Shown here: piece by piece, positions 53,828-61,175 of the stretch
Layout: every line of letters starts with the position of its first letter
How positions within the stretch are numbered: the stretch's first letter is position 1
NCBI GenBank assembly: GCA_016220085.1
Contig: JACRIN010000065.1
Span: forward strand, 1 to 64,000
DNA: 64,000 nt
Reading direction: 5' to 3'
DNA from: Planctomycetota bacterium
GTDB taxonomy: Bacteria; Planctomycetota; UBA1135; GCA-002686595
The notes under the pieces: model-generated
Databases searched by the model: none
Seen by the model: the letters and a program-made list of their open reading frames with translations, nothing else
What the model was told of the DNA's origin: nothing
Translations under genes and position numbers: made by a program

Positions 53828-54655
53828 ATGAATTCCGGCCGCTTCCGTCCCGTCAAGGCATACAAGAACGACGCTTTCATCGCGAGCTCGGATGCGCGAC
53901 CGCTGCGCATCCTCGCGGAGTACCTAGAGCCGCAAGCGCGCTTTCGCGAGCTCGCGGTCAAGGACACGATCGTCATGTTCGGGTCCGCGCGGATCCCGTC
54001 GCGCGAGCAGGCGCTCTCCGAGCTGGAGAAAGTGAAAGCCGACGGCGGCGACGTCGCGCGCGCCGAGATGAAGCTGCACATGTCGCAGTACTACGAGGCG
54101 ACGCGGGAGCTCGCTCGACGCTTGACCGAGTGGTCGAAGTCGCTCGAAGGCACGACCGAGCGCCGTTTCGTGATCTGCTCGGGCGGCGGGCCGGGAATCA
54201 TGGAGGCGGCGAACCGCGGCGCGTCCGAGGCGAAGGGCGTCAATATCGGGCTCAACATCTCGCTGCCGTTCGAGCAGAACGAGAACCCGTACATCACGCG
54301 CCGCCTCGCGTTCGAGTTCCACTACTTCTTCATGCGCAAGTACTGGTTCACGTACTTGGCGAAAGCGATCGTCGCGATGCCGGGCGGGTTCGGGACGCTC
54401 GACGAGTTCATGGAAGTGGTGACGCTCGTGCAGACGCTGAAGATCAAGAAGCCGATGCCGATCGTGCTGTTCGGCAGCGAGTACTGGAACGAGGTGATCA
54501 ACCTCGACGCGCTGGTGAAGTTCGGGACGATCAGTCCGGAAGATCTGCACCTCTTCTACCGAACCGACTCGGTCGACGACGCGTACCACCACATCACGAC
54601 GTACCTGCAGAAGCACTTGCTCGACATGGACGTCGGCTTCCACAAGCCGGCGTAG
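53828..54655 (+). CDS. LOG-family protein (nucleotide 5'-monophosphate phosphoribohydrolase type)
   Basis: The 275-residue protein has the LOG signatures [14 protein letters not shown] (from 119) and [13 protein letters not shown] (from 185). Family members cleave the N-glycosidic bond of nucleoside monophosphates, best known in cytokinin activation; in bacteria many act in nucleotide salvage or have unknown substrates. It is longer than the minimal LOG form, with an extra N-terminal about 45 residues and an inserted [11 protein letters not shown] region, as in the larger bacterial subgroup. The Sel1-repeat gene follows after 16 nt and may be cotranscribed. Confidence 0.9.
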   Translation: MNSGRFRPVKAYKNDAFIASSDARPLRILAEYLEPQARFRELAVKDTIVMFGSARIPSREQALSELEKVKADGGDVARAEMKLHMSQYYEATRELARRLTEWSKSLEGTTERRFVICSGGGPGIMEAANRGASEAKGVNIGLNISLPFEQNENPYITRRLAFEFHYFFMRKYWFTYLAKAIVAMPGGFGTLDEFMEVVTLVQTLKIKKPMPIVLFGSEYWNEVINLDALVKFGTISPEDLHLFYRTDSVDDAYHHITTYLQKHLLDMDVGFHKPA

Positions 54656-54671
54656 CCGCGCGAGACGCGCC

Positions 54672-55274
54672 GTGGGCTCGCGAGCGAGGTCGGATCGCGG
54701 CAGGTACGCCTACCGTGTGGCGCTGCGACTCGCGCGTGCCACGCGATATCGACGCGCTTTGCCTTGGCTCGAGCGCGCCGCGCGCGAAGGCTACGGGCCC
54801 GCATGGGCGGCGCTCGCGAGTTGGTACGTGCACGGCCGCGCAGTTCGTCGCGATCGTCGGCGAGCGTTCGAGTGCTTCCGCAAAGGCGCCGCGCTCGGCA
54901 ACAGCGACGCTCTGGGCGGACTCGCGCGCTGCTACGAGCTCGGCTACGGCACGCGCCGAGATCTGCGACGCGCGTTCGTCGGGTGGCGTCGCGCGGCGGC
55001 GCGCGCTGGGCGCGAGTACTCCGTCGACGTTGCGCGTTGCCACTACTGGGGCATCGGCACGCCGGTCGATCCGCGCGCCGCGTATCGGAACTTCCTGCGA
55101 GCCGCGAAACGAGGCAACGTCGAGTCGCAGTACGAGGTGGCGCGCATGCGCGAGCTCGGCGATGGAGTCCGACGTCACCTCGGGCTCGCGAAGCACTGGT
55201 ACACGCGGGCCGCTCGCGGCGGCCACGACCGCGCGAGGCGCGCATTGCGCACGCTCGGCCAGGGTAGGCGTTGA
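54672..55274 (+). CDS. Sel1-like repeat protein
   Basis: The 200-residue basic protein contains four to five Sel1-like repeats of about 36 residues (ALPWLERAAREGYGPAWAALA, truncated; AFECFRKGAALGNSDALGGLARCY; AYRNFLRAAKRGNVESQYEVARM). These form an alpha solenoid for protein contacts. No signal peptide is seen. The GTG at 54672 is the only good early start and lies 16 nt after the LOG gene. It ends tail-to-tail with the SnoaL-like gene. Confidence 0.78.
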   Translation: MGSRARSDRGRYAYRVALRLARATRYRRALPWLERAAREGYGPAWAALASWYVHGRAVRRDRRRAFECFRKGAALGNSDALGGLARCYELGYGTRRDLRRAFVGWRRAAARAGREYSVDVARCHYWGIGTPVDPRAAYRNFLRAAKRGNVESQYEVARMRELGDGVRRHLGLAKHWYTRAARGGHDRARRALRTLGQGRR

Positions 55275-55277
55275 CGC

Positions 55278-55733
55278 CTAGTCGCCGAGGCTGGTGTGGT
55301 CGCTGACGATCCGCCAGCCGTCGGGGAAGCGGCGGAAGATCAGGGTGAAGAGGCCCCAGATCGGCGGCTTCGATTCGAAGTCGAGTTGCCATCTGCCGCG
55401 GACGAAGCCAGCGTCCGGCCCGAGCAATTGGGGATCGAGTTGGCTGAAGGAGAGCTTGCCCATCTCCTTGCCGCTCGCCGTGTAGCTCGCGCGATAGCGT
55501 TCGAGCGTCGGCTCGTAGCCCTTCGTCCACGAGCCGCCGGAGAGGAAGCTCATCTCCGGCGAGTTCCAGTAGCCCTGCGCCATGAAGCCGTCGACGTCGC
55601 GCGCGTTCCACGCGGCCTCCTGCGCGCGACAGACGGCGACGAGCTCGTCGGGCGACGCGCTCCCCTGCGAAGTCGAGCGGCACGCGGAAACGCAAATCGA
55701 AGCGCAGACGACGAACGCGGCGAGGAGCTTCAT
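55278..55733 (-). CDS. lipoprotein with SnoaL/DUF4440-like domain
   Basis: The 151-residue protein has lipobox VSAC (Cys18). The mature part is one cone-like alpha+beta domain of the SnoaL/NTF2 superfamily: ELVAVCRAQEAAWNARDVDGFMAQGY, truncated by type, then MSFLSGG and the ending FTLIFRRFPDGWRIVSDHTS. Such DUF4440 proteins are small ligand-binding or enzyme-like domains of mostly unknown role. TAGACT is 7 nt before the ATG. Confidence 0.88.
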   Translation of the reverse strand: MKLLAAFVVCASICVSACRSTSQGSASPDELVAVCRAQEAAWNARDVDGFMAQGYWNSPEMSFLSGGSWTKGYEPTLERYRASYTASGKEMGKLSFSQLDPQLLGPDAGFVRGRWQLDFESKPPIWGLFTLIFRRFPDGWRIVSDHTSLGD

Positions 55734-55740
55734 GCGCGCG

Positions 55741-55746
55741 AGTCTA
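55741..55746 (-). promoter_or_regulatory. -10-like TAGACT box
   Basis: TAGACT on the minus strand is followed by CGCGCGC and the ATG at 55733. It is identical to the cytochrome gene box at 36814-36819. Confidence 0.55.
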
Positions 55747-55754
55747 CCGCCGCG

Positions 55755-55886
55755 TCACACGACCGAACGCACCATCACGGCCAACATGTCCTGCGCCACG
55801 TGAACCACGACACTGAGCGCCAGGACACCGCCTTTGCGGGGCGTGACGAGCGCGAGGCAGAAGCCGAAGCTCGCCGTCAGGGCAAC
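55755..55886 (-). pseudogene. C-terminal remnant of CPBP intramembrane protease
   Basis: About 43 codons ([15 protein letters not shown] ... [14 protein letters not shown]) align with the end of the CPBP gene at 57693-58445 (GLYLALVTRREGG ... VHAAQDTLGLTLRS). The rest of the gene is missing, and upstream the frame turns into unrelated sequence at about 55890. Confidence 0.7.
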
Positions 55887-55899
55887 ACGCATACACAGG

Positions 55900-56088
55900 C
55901 GTGCGACCTGCCACACGTTCCGCCACTCGTTCGCCACGCACCTCCTGGAGGACGGCCGCGACATCCGCGCCATCCCGGAGTCTCTCGGTCACAAGGACGT
56001 CGCGACCACGATGATCCAAGCGCGCGTCTGGCATCGCAGCCCCGCGGACCTGTGCTCGCCGGCCGACTGGCTGCCGGATTCGAGGTGA
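55900..56088 (+). pseudogene. C-terminal remnant of an integron-type tyrosine recombinase
   Basis: About 62 codons read [20 protein letters not shown], then [13 protein letters not shown] and [12 protein letters not shown]. The HxFRH and LGHKD boxes are the C-terminal catalytic parts of tyrosine recombinases, and the wording matches integron integrases (normally THV-NRG-GVRSP at the end). The catalytic Tyr region is altered: MIYTHV has become MIQARV. The N-terminal four fifths are absent. It abuts the CPBP remnant, so this is a rearranged, dead copy. Confidence 0.75.
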
Positions 56089-56171
56089 ACGAGTCCGGTG
56101 GGACCGAAGGCGTCTCCGTTGGAACCGCGTGCCGCGCCCCCAGCCTCGCCTGGACACGGCTGCCTAGAGCC

Positions 56172-56314
56172 GGCTAACATCCTCGCTCGCGCGATCCCGT
56201 CCCCACGCATTGAAGCGGCTTGCGTTCACCGAGGTTGAGCATGACCACTCTCGATAGACAGACTCGGCCACTGGGTTCGCCTGAGTATGCGGGTCTGTCC
56301 AATACGCGTTGAGC
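56172..56314 (+). other. two GTTGAGC core sites, possible old recombination sites
   Basis: GTTGAGC fits the integron core GTTRRRY and occurs at 56234-56240 and 56308-56314. GGCTAAC at 56172-56178 is close to RYYYAAC. A GACAGAC/GTCTGTC inverted repeat (56257-56263, 56293-56299) sits between the two. Pairing at the ends is imperfect, so these are only suggestive of attC or attI relics. Confidence 0.4.
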
Positions 56315-56339
56315 GGGCCGACATCGACTCGCGTAGCAT
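56309..56339 (+). promoter_or_regulatory. promoter TTGAGC-N19-TAGCAT for the DUF5343 gene
   Basis: TTGAGC (56309-56314) and TAGCAT (56334-56339) are spaced by 19 nt; a ribosome-binding AGAGG follows 8 nt before the ATG at 56361. Unlike most genes here it has a normal leader. Confidence 0.45.
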
Positions 56340-56360
56340 GAAGGAGTAGAGGACATAACC

Positions 56361-56975
56361 ATGGCTAGCTCGTTGCCCTACGTTCCGTCGAACAAGAACG
56401 TCGACACCCTGTTCGCGAAGATCGCGTCAGCAAAGGTCCCGTCGAAGTTCAATCACAACTTCTTGCAGCAGACGATCGGCCTCAAGGGCAGTAACGATCG
56501 TGCGTACATCCCGCTGCTTCGGACACTTGGTTTTCTCGATTCGTCTGGGACGCCAACTGATACCTACAGGCAGTTGAAGAACACTGTCGCGGCCAAGGCT
56601 GCAATTGCGACTGGCATGCGCACTGCGTACGCCGCCGTGTTCGCGGCCGACGAAGCAGCGCAGAGCTTGTCCCCTGAGAAGCTCAAGGGGCTGGTCGCGC
56701 AAGTCGCCGGGACCGACGAGGGAATGACGGCCAGAATCGTGTCAACCTTCAACTCCTTGGCCAAGCTCGCCGACTTCTCGGCGGCCCCTGCGGCCGGTGC
56801 GGACGACGAGGCGCAAGACGAGGAGAAGGCGGAGGATCACGACCGAGAAGAGAAGCCCAAGGGCAAGGGACTGAGGCCCGAGTTTCACTACAACCTTCAG
56901 ATTCACCTGCCTGGCAATGGAACCGAGGAGGTCTACCTCGGCATTTTCAATGCGCTTCGCAAGGTGTTTCAGTGA
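56361..56975 (+). CDS. DUF5343 protein, partner of HEPN gene
   Basis: The 204-residue protein matches DUF5343 along its length: SSLPYVPSNKNVDTLFAKI, FNHNFLQQTIGLKGSNDRAYIP, LLRTLGFLDSSGTPT, and the end FHYNLQIHLPGNGTEEVYL. The first part looks like a winged-helix DNA-binding fold. A charged linker (DEEKAEDHDREEKPKGKG) joins it to the short C-terminal domain. Codon use is visibly less GC-rich than that of the neighbours. The next gene, a HEPN-Swt1 protein, overlaps its stop by four bases (GTGA). As I recall it, this pair recurs in bacterial accessory regions; it may be a toxin-antitoxin or defence unit, with this protein as the regulator or sensor (inference). Confidence 0.85.
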   Translation: MASSLPYVPSNKNVDTLFAKIASAKVPSKFNHNFLQQTIGLKGSNDRAYIPLLRTLGFLDSSGTPTDTYRQLKNTVAAKAAIATGMRTAYAAVFAADEAAQSLSPEKLKGLVAQVAGTDEGMTARIVSTFNSLAKLADFSAAPAAGADDEAQDEEKAEDHDREEKPKGKGLRPEFHYNLQIHLPGNGTEEVYLGIFNALRKVFQ

Positions 56976-57538
56976 GCGCGGATGCGAGGACAGCGCTGTT
57001 CGTGATGCTCGGCCAGACGGCGGAGCGAGCGGTTGCTGGGCTCGAGAAGGTTGCGCCTCCTCAGCCATTGCTGCTTTCGAGCCGTTACGATCTTGCGGAG
57101 ATCATTCCAGACGGAGTCAAGAAGGCCATCGGTGCCGCCGAGTCCTACAAGCTGTTCTTTGTCTTCGAAGGATATCTTCGCGAGTTCGTGGTCGAGGTCT
57201 TGTCTTCTGATCCAGCCGTATCGTGGTGGGATAAGCTCCCTCAGGACGTGAAGGACGAAGTCACTAAGCTAGAGGAAAACGAGGAAGCCAAGAGCTGGAT
57301 GGCACTTGGGTCTCGCGACAAGTCAGCCTTGCTCACCTACCCGCAGCTGCTTCGCATCATGGAGCACGCGTGGAAGGAGGCATTTGCAGATCAAGTGCGC
57401 GACAAGGCGTTGCTTCAAGAAGCACGGGTCATCGGACACCTGAGAAACACTATCTGTCACATGACTGCGATCCCGGAGGAGGAGTCTGAGCGCGTCAAGC
57501 AGGTCATGAGGGACTGGTTCCGTGTTGTCGCGCCTTAG
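56972..57538 (+). CDS. Swt1-family HEPN domain protein (putative RNase)
   Basis: The 188-residue all-helical protein ends in a HEPN domain with the catalytic R-x4-H motif RNTICH (R158, H163). Its plan (FVFEGYLREFVVEVL, WWDKLPQDVKDEV, LTYPQLLRIMEHAWKEAF) matches the HEPN domain of Swt1-type proteins. HEPN proteins with Rx4-6H are usually metal-independent RNases and frequent toxins or defence effectors. Start GTG 56972 overlaps the DUF5343 stop. GC content is near 53%, well below the window average. The stop codon lies inside the outer arm of an attC-like element, as in integron cassettes. Confidence 0.85.
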   Translation: MSADARTALFVMLGQTAERAVAGLEKVAPPQPLLLSSRYDLAEIIPDGVKKAIGAAESYKLFFVFEGYLREFVVEVLSSDPAVSWWDKLPQDVKDEVTKLEENEEAKSWMALGSRDKSALLTYPQLLRIMEHAWKEAFADQVRDKALLQEARVIGHLRNTICHMTAIPEEESERVKQVMRDWFRVVAP

Positions 57539-57610
57539 CAGCCCACCAAGACCATGCAGCCGACTGGCGCCCCAAGCGGCGCCGGCCGCTGATGCTCAAA
57601 GACGTTAGAC
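57533..57610 (+). other. attC-like integron recombination site
   Basis: The outer arms are CCTTAGC (57533-57539, containing the HEPN stop) and GTTAGAC (57604-57610, perfect GTTRRRY). Inside, CAT-g-CAGC (57553-57560) pairs with GCTGATG (57588-57594) leaving one bulged G, and GGCGCC pairs with GGCGCC (57566-57571, 57578-57583) around a 6-nt loop. CTCAA before the core is also typical. Length is 78 nt, within the attC range. The left arm is degenerate. Confidence 0.6.
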
Positions 57611-57692
57611 GGTCGTGTGCTTGTGATCGGCCCGAGTTGCTTCAGAGTGCTCCAGACCGCGAAGCGTTCCACAGGGCGGCCCACCGTGATCG

Positions 57693-58445
57693 CTACGCTC
57701 CCGATCGGAGTGTCAGACCCAGCGTGTCCTGCGCTGCGTGCACCAGCATCGCGAGGATCAAGTTCCCGCCCTCGCGGCGCGTCACCAGTGCCAGGTAGAG
57801 GCCGATCGTCGCCGTCACGGCGATCACCGCGGGATCGATCCCGTGCAACAGGCCGAACGTCAGCGACGACACGACGTTCGCCCACGCGACCGCGCCGCTG
57901 CTCCCCAAGCTCGCGAACACCGTCGTCAGGCGCCGCAGCACCAGGCCTCGGAACACGATCTCTTCCACGAACCCGACGACGCCCGCGATCGCGAACCACA
58001 TCGGGATCCATGCGGGCGACGTCGGCTCGATCGGGAGCTGCTCGTCGAGCGCGTCCGAGCCGCGTAGGAACCACGCGAGCGGCAGCAGCACCATCCACAT
58101 CACGATCAGCGTCGGCGCCGCGAGCAGCAGCGTTCACCGCCATCCGCGGGCCGGGCGCGTGCAGCCCAACTGCGTCAGCGTCTCGCCTCTCCTGCGCAGG
58201 ATCGCGATCACGCCCGCGAGCATCCCGCCGTGCGCGACGACGACGAGCGCCGCCAGCTCGAGAGGGCCGAGCGACTCGCCGAACCACACGCCCAGCGGCA
58301 CGGACGCGAGTTGTGCCGCGAGCACCACGAGTGCGCACGCTCCGAGATCGCGCCACGCTCGCCGCCGCTCGTCGGGACGGCCCGCCGGCTCGCGCTCTTG
58401 CTTCGCCGGCGCACCGGGCTCACTCCCCGGCTCGGCTGCGCTCAT
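57693..58445 (-). pseudogene. CPBP-family intramembrane metalloprotease interrupted by TGA
   Basis: One frame from the ATG at 58445 to the stop at 57693 encodes a CPBP (Abi) protein, except for a TGA at 58134-58136 after GCTRPARGWR. The sequence resumes in frame with TLLLAAPTLIVMWMVLLPLAW. All four CPBP motifs are downstream of the stop: VEEIVFRG (EExxxR), FGLLHG and HAAQD. Several membrane helices lie on both sides. These proteases cleave membrane substrates; some confer bacteriocin self-immunity. A single change (for example from TGG or CGA) would restore it. A shorter product could restart near 58103. Confidence 0.8.
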
Positions 58446-58550
58446 GACCGAGGCGCGTTCGGGGTGGACGCGAGCTGCATCGACGCGAGAATACCGGGCC
58501 AGCCCGTTCCGTACGGCGGCGCTCTCCGAATCCTCGACCACGAGTCATCC

Positions 58551-59297
58551 ATGGCCAGCAGCACCCTCAACTACCGCATCGAAGGCGACGACTTCCAGGC
58601 TCTGTTCGTGCACCTGCAGCCGGCCGCGACGATGCGCGCCGAGCCGGGCTCGTTCATGTTCATGGAGCCCGGGATCCAGATGGACACCTCGACCGGCGGC
58701 GGGATCATGGCCGGACTCAAGCGCGCGATCGGCGGCGAGAGCTTCTTCATCACCACGTTCCGCAACGAGGGCTCGCGTCCGGCGACCGTCGCATTCGCGG
58801 CGGCGTATCCGGGCAAGATGATCGTGCTCGACCTCTCGCACGGAACCGTGCTCTGCCAACGCGACGCGTTCCTCTGCAGCACCACCGACGTCGACGTGTC
58901 GGTCGCGTTCACGCGCAAGCTCGGCGCGGGCTTCTTCGGCGGCGAAGGCTTCATCCTCCAGAAGCTCCAGGGCACCGGCCAAGCGTTCCTGCACGCCGGC
59001 GGCTACATCATCGAGCGCGAGCTCGCGAACGGCGAGGAGCTGCGCGTCGACACCGGCTGCCTCGTCGCGTTCGAGGCGAGCGTCGACTACGACATTCAAA
59101 TGGTCCGCGGCATCAAGACGATGCTCTTCGGCGGGGAAGGCCTCTTCTACGCGCTCTTGCGCGGCCCCGGGAAGATCTGGATGCAGACCACGCCGTTCTC
59201 GCGCTTCGCCGACAAGGTGATGTCGGCCGCCGGTGGGGGCTCCGAGCGCGTGCAGCGCGGCGGCAACTTCCTCGGCGGGATCCTGCAGGGCGAGTGA
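58551..59297 (+). CDS. AIM24 / TIGR00266 family protein
   Basis: The 248-residue protein matches the TIGR00266/AIM24 family: an early LNYRIEGDDFQALFVHL, MEPGIQMDTSTGGG, and a double beta-helix core with [25 protein letters not shown] and the glycine-rich tail. These beta-helix proteins are probably membrane-associated but of unknown activity. The start at 58551 matches the family. The last about 155 codons are duplicated at 60476-60943. Confidence 0.9.
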   Translation: MASSTLNYRIEGDDFQALFVHLQPAATMRAEPGSFMFMEPGIQMDTSTGGGIMAGLKRAIGGESFFITTFRNEGSRPATVAFAAAYPGKMIVLDLSHGTVLCQRDAFLCSTTDVDVSVAFTRKLGAGFFGGEGFILQKLQGTGQAFLHAGGYIIERELANGEELRVDTGCLVAFEASVDYDIQMVRGIKTMLFGGEGLFYALLRGPGKIWMQTTPFSRFADKVMSAAGGGSERVQRGGNFLGGILQGE

Positions 59298-59529
59298 GGC
59301 CTTCTCGGCCCAGTTGCCGGCGCGAACGCTCGGTGGACTCGCGCGTGTCGCGCGCTCAGTCGTTGCCGAGGTAACCCAGGTTCTTCAGCGCGCCGACCGC
59401 GTTCTCGTTGCCCGCGTTCGCCGCGGCCTGGGCGAGCGAATGGCCGAGCTCGTCGAGCTTCGGATCGTCCGGGAAGCGTCTCGCGCCCGCTTCCAGGACG
59501 CCGGTCGCGGCTTCGTAGTGTTGGCGGCT
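58830..59529. repeat. 700-bp direct repeat, copy A
   Basis: It matches 60476-61175 with a constant offset of 1646 and no length change. It covers the end of the AIM24 gene, the spacer, and the end of the lipoprotein gene. Identity is very high in the coding parts but clearly lower in the 58-nt spacer between the two stops. Confidence 0.88.
59356..59529 (-). pseudogene. 3' fragment of TPR-like lipoprotein gene
   Basis: Fifty-seven codons, from SRQHYEAATGVLEAG to KNLGYLGND and stop, are nearly identical to the end of the lipoprotein gene at 61002-61565. The 5' part is missing at the copy A border, so the fragment has no start. Confidence 0.8.
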
Positions 59530-59676
59530 CGAGCTCCCACGCGACGGATCGCACTCGCGACGAGGTGCCGGGACACGGCCGTTGGCGGTTTGAGCACCCG
59601 ATCGTCTCTCGGTCTGTATCAGGCGACACGTCGGGCCGCGCGGCCGAGGTCGTCACCGACCGAGCAGCCCCAGGTG

Positions 59677-59964
59677 TCACGCCGACGGGCGGAGGCGCTT
59701 GATCTTTCGCGAGGGGCGGACCGCCGCCAGGTCGTGGGCGGTCTGGAGGTGGATCCAAAACTCCGGAGTGGTTCCCAGCGCTGCCGCGAAGAGCCAGGCG
59801 CTCTCCGGCGTCACGCCGCGCTTCTGGCGCACGACTTCGTTCACGCGCTGGAGCGGAACGCCGATGTGCTCCGCGAACGCGACCTGGGAGATCCCCATGG
59901 GCTCGAGGAACTCTTCACGGAGGACTTCGCCGGGATGAGCCGGGATGCGGTTCTTGGGCAGCAT
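59677..59964 (-). CDS. higA: HigA-type antitoxin (HTH/XRE)
   Basis: The 95-residue protein reads NRIPAHPGEVLREEFLEPMG, then a helix-turn-helix ISQVAFAEHIGVPLQRVNEVV and TPESAWLFAAALGTTPEFWIHLQ. This is the classic HigA/VapI antitoxin form. It binds and neutralises HigB and represses the operon promoter. It follows higB by 8 nt, the inverted toxin-first order typical of higBA. A longer open frame upstream is the higB region in another frame. Confidence 0.93.
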   Translation of the reverse strand: MLPKNRIPAHPGEVLREEFLEPMGISQVAFAEHIGVPLQRVNEVVRQKRGVTPESAWLFAAALGTTPEFWIHLQTAHDLAAVRPSRKIKRLRPSA

Positions 59965-59972
59965 GTTGGTGC

Positions 59973-60263
59973 TCAGTGGTAGTCGACGAGGCTGACGTCG
60001 GTCGCGCCCTGGGTGGTCCAGCGGAAGACGATTCGCCACTGGTCGTTGACGCGGATCGACCAGAAGCCGTTCCACTCGCCACGCAGTGTCTCCAGCCGGT
60101 TCCCGGGTGGCGCGCGTAGATCGAGGACCAGTTGGGCGGCTTCGAGCATGTCCAGCTTGCGCAGTGCGGCACGGTGGATGTCCGCCGGGAAACGCCTTGT
60201 CCGGCGGTCCTTGTCGCCGTGGTACAGGGCCTCGGTCGCGGCGTCGCCGAAGGAGACGATCAC
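59973..60263 (-). CDS. higB: HigB-type toxin (RelE/ParE superfamily mRNase)
   Basis: The 96-residue protein begins VIVSFGDAATEALYHGDKDR, matching the usual MIVSF start, so I use the GTG at 60263. The core LRAPPGNRLETLRGEWNGFW and SIRVNDQWRIVFRW and the end VDYH are typical of HigB/plasmid-maintenance toxins. It would cleave mRNA on the ribosome unless bound by HigA. The reading frame is intact. It lies in the insert flanked by 700-bp repeats. Confidence 0.92.
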   Translation of the reverse strand: MIVSFGDAATEALYHGDKDRRTRRFPADIHRAALRKLDMLEAAQLVLDLRAPPGNRLETLRGEWNGFWSIRVNDQWRIVFRWTTQGATDVSLVDYH

Positions 60264-60475
60264 GCCCCGGATCGTAGCTCCGCCCTGGTTGCACGGCAAG
60301 CAGGCAATTCCTCGTGGACCGAGACCGCCCTCGCGGCGGTGCGGGACTGCATCGTCGGCACCGGCGAGTCAAGAGCTTCGAGTCTTGGGCACGGGCTACG
60401 AGTGCGTTCGTCGGGCATGGGCGAGCGGGCAGCCGACATCGGTCGTCCGTCCGGCGGAGCCTGCATCGAACGCGG

Positions 60476-60943
60476 GACCTCTCGCACGGAACCGTGCTCT
60501 GCCAGCGCGACGCGTTCCTCTGCAGCACCACCGACGTCGACGTCTCGGTCGCGTTCACGCGCAAGCTCGGCGCGGGCTTCTTCGGCGGCGAAGGCTTCAT
60601 CCTCCAGAAGCTCCAAGGCACCGGCCAAGCGTTCCTGCACGCCGGCGGCTACATCATCGAGCGCGAGCTCGCGAACGGCGAGGAGCTGCGCGTCGACACC
60701 GGGTGCCTCGTCGCGTTCGAGGAGAGCGTCGACTACGACATCCAGATGGTCCGCGGCATCAAGACGATGCTCTTCGGCGGGGAAGGGCTCTTCTACGCGC
60801 TCCTGCGCGGCCCCGGGAAGATCTGGATGCAGACCACGCCGTTCTCGCGCTTCGCCGACAAGGTGATGTCGGCCGCCGGTGGGGGCTCCGAGCGCGTGCA
60901 GCGCGGCGGCAACTTCCTCGGCGGCATCTTGCAGGGCGAGTGA
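60476..60943 (+). pseudogene. 3' fragment of AIM24-family gene (copy B)
   Basis: About 155 codons from [13 protein letters not shown] to the stop copy the end of the gene at 58551-59297 with very few changes (for example FEESV for FEASV). The first 93 codons are absent; sequence before 60476 is unrelated. No proper start is present. Confidence 0.85.
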
Positions 60944-61175
60944 GGCCCTCTCGACCTGCTCGTCGGCGCGAGCGCTCGCGCGATGCGCGGACGTCGGTCG
61001 TTCAGTCGTTGCCGAGGTAGCCCAGGTTCTTCAGCGCGCCGACCGCGTTCTCGTTGCCCGCGTTCGCCGCGGCTTGGGCGAGCGAATGGCCGAGCTCGTC
61101 GAGCTTCGGATCGTCCGGGAAGCGTTTCGCGCCCGCTTCCAGGACGCCGGTCGCGGCTTCGTAGTGTTGGCGGCT
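60476..61175. repeat. 700-bp direct repeat, copy B
   Basis: This is the partner of 58830-59529. Here the AIM24 part is the truncated one and the lipoprotein gene is complete, the mirror image of copy A. This is the expected result of a single crossover integration or of a duplication with insertion. Confidence 0.88.

Larger units (their letters stand above)
59530..60475. mobile_element. 946-bp insert between 700-bp repeats, carrying higBA
   Basis: The insert starts where the repeat copies stop matching and holds a complete higBA pair on the minus strand plus about 150-210 nt of non-coding flank on each side. No transposase or terminal inverted repeat is seen. The layout suggests insertion by homologous recombination of a DNA circle or fragment carrying higBA and 700 bp of local sequence. 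Confidence 0.55.

Noticed and set aside
55834-56088. Intact small integrase gene
   Set aside because: Only the C-terminal catalytic part is present and the Tyr region is altered; the upstream codons are antisense to the CPBP remnant.
59677-60621. 314-codon extended form of HigA
   Set aside because: The upstream part runs antisense through AIM24 copy B and over higB in another frame; the HigA family starts at 59964.
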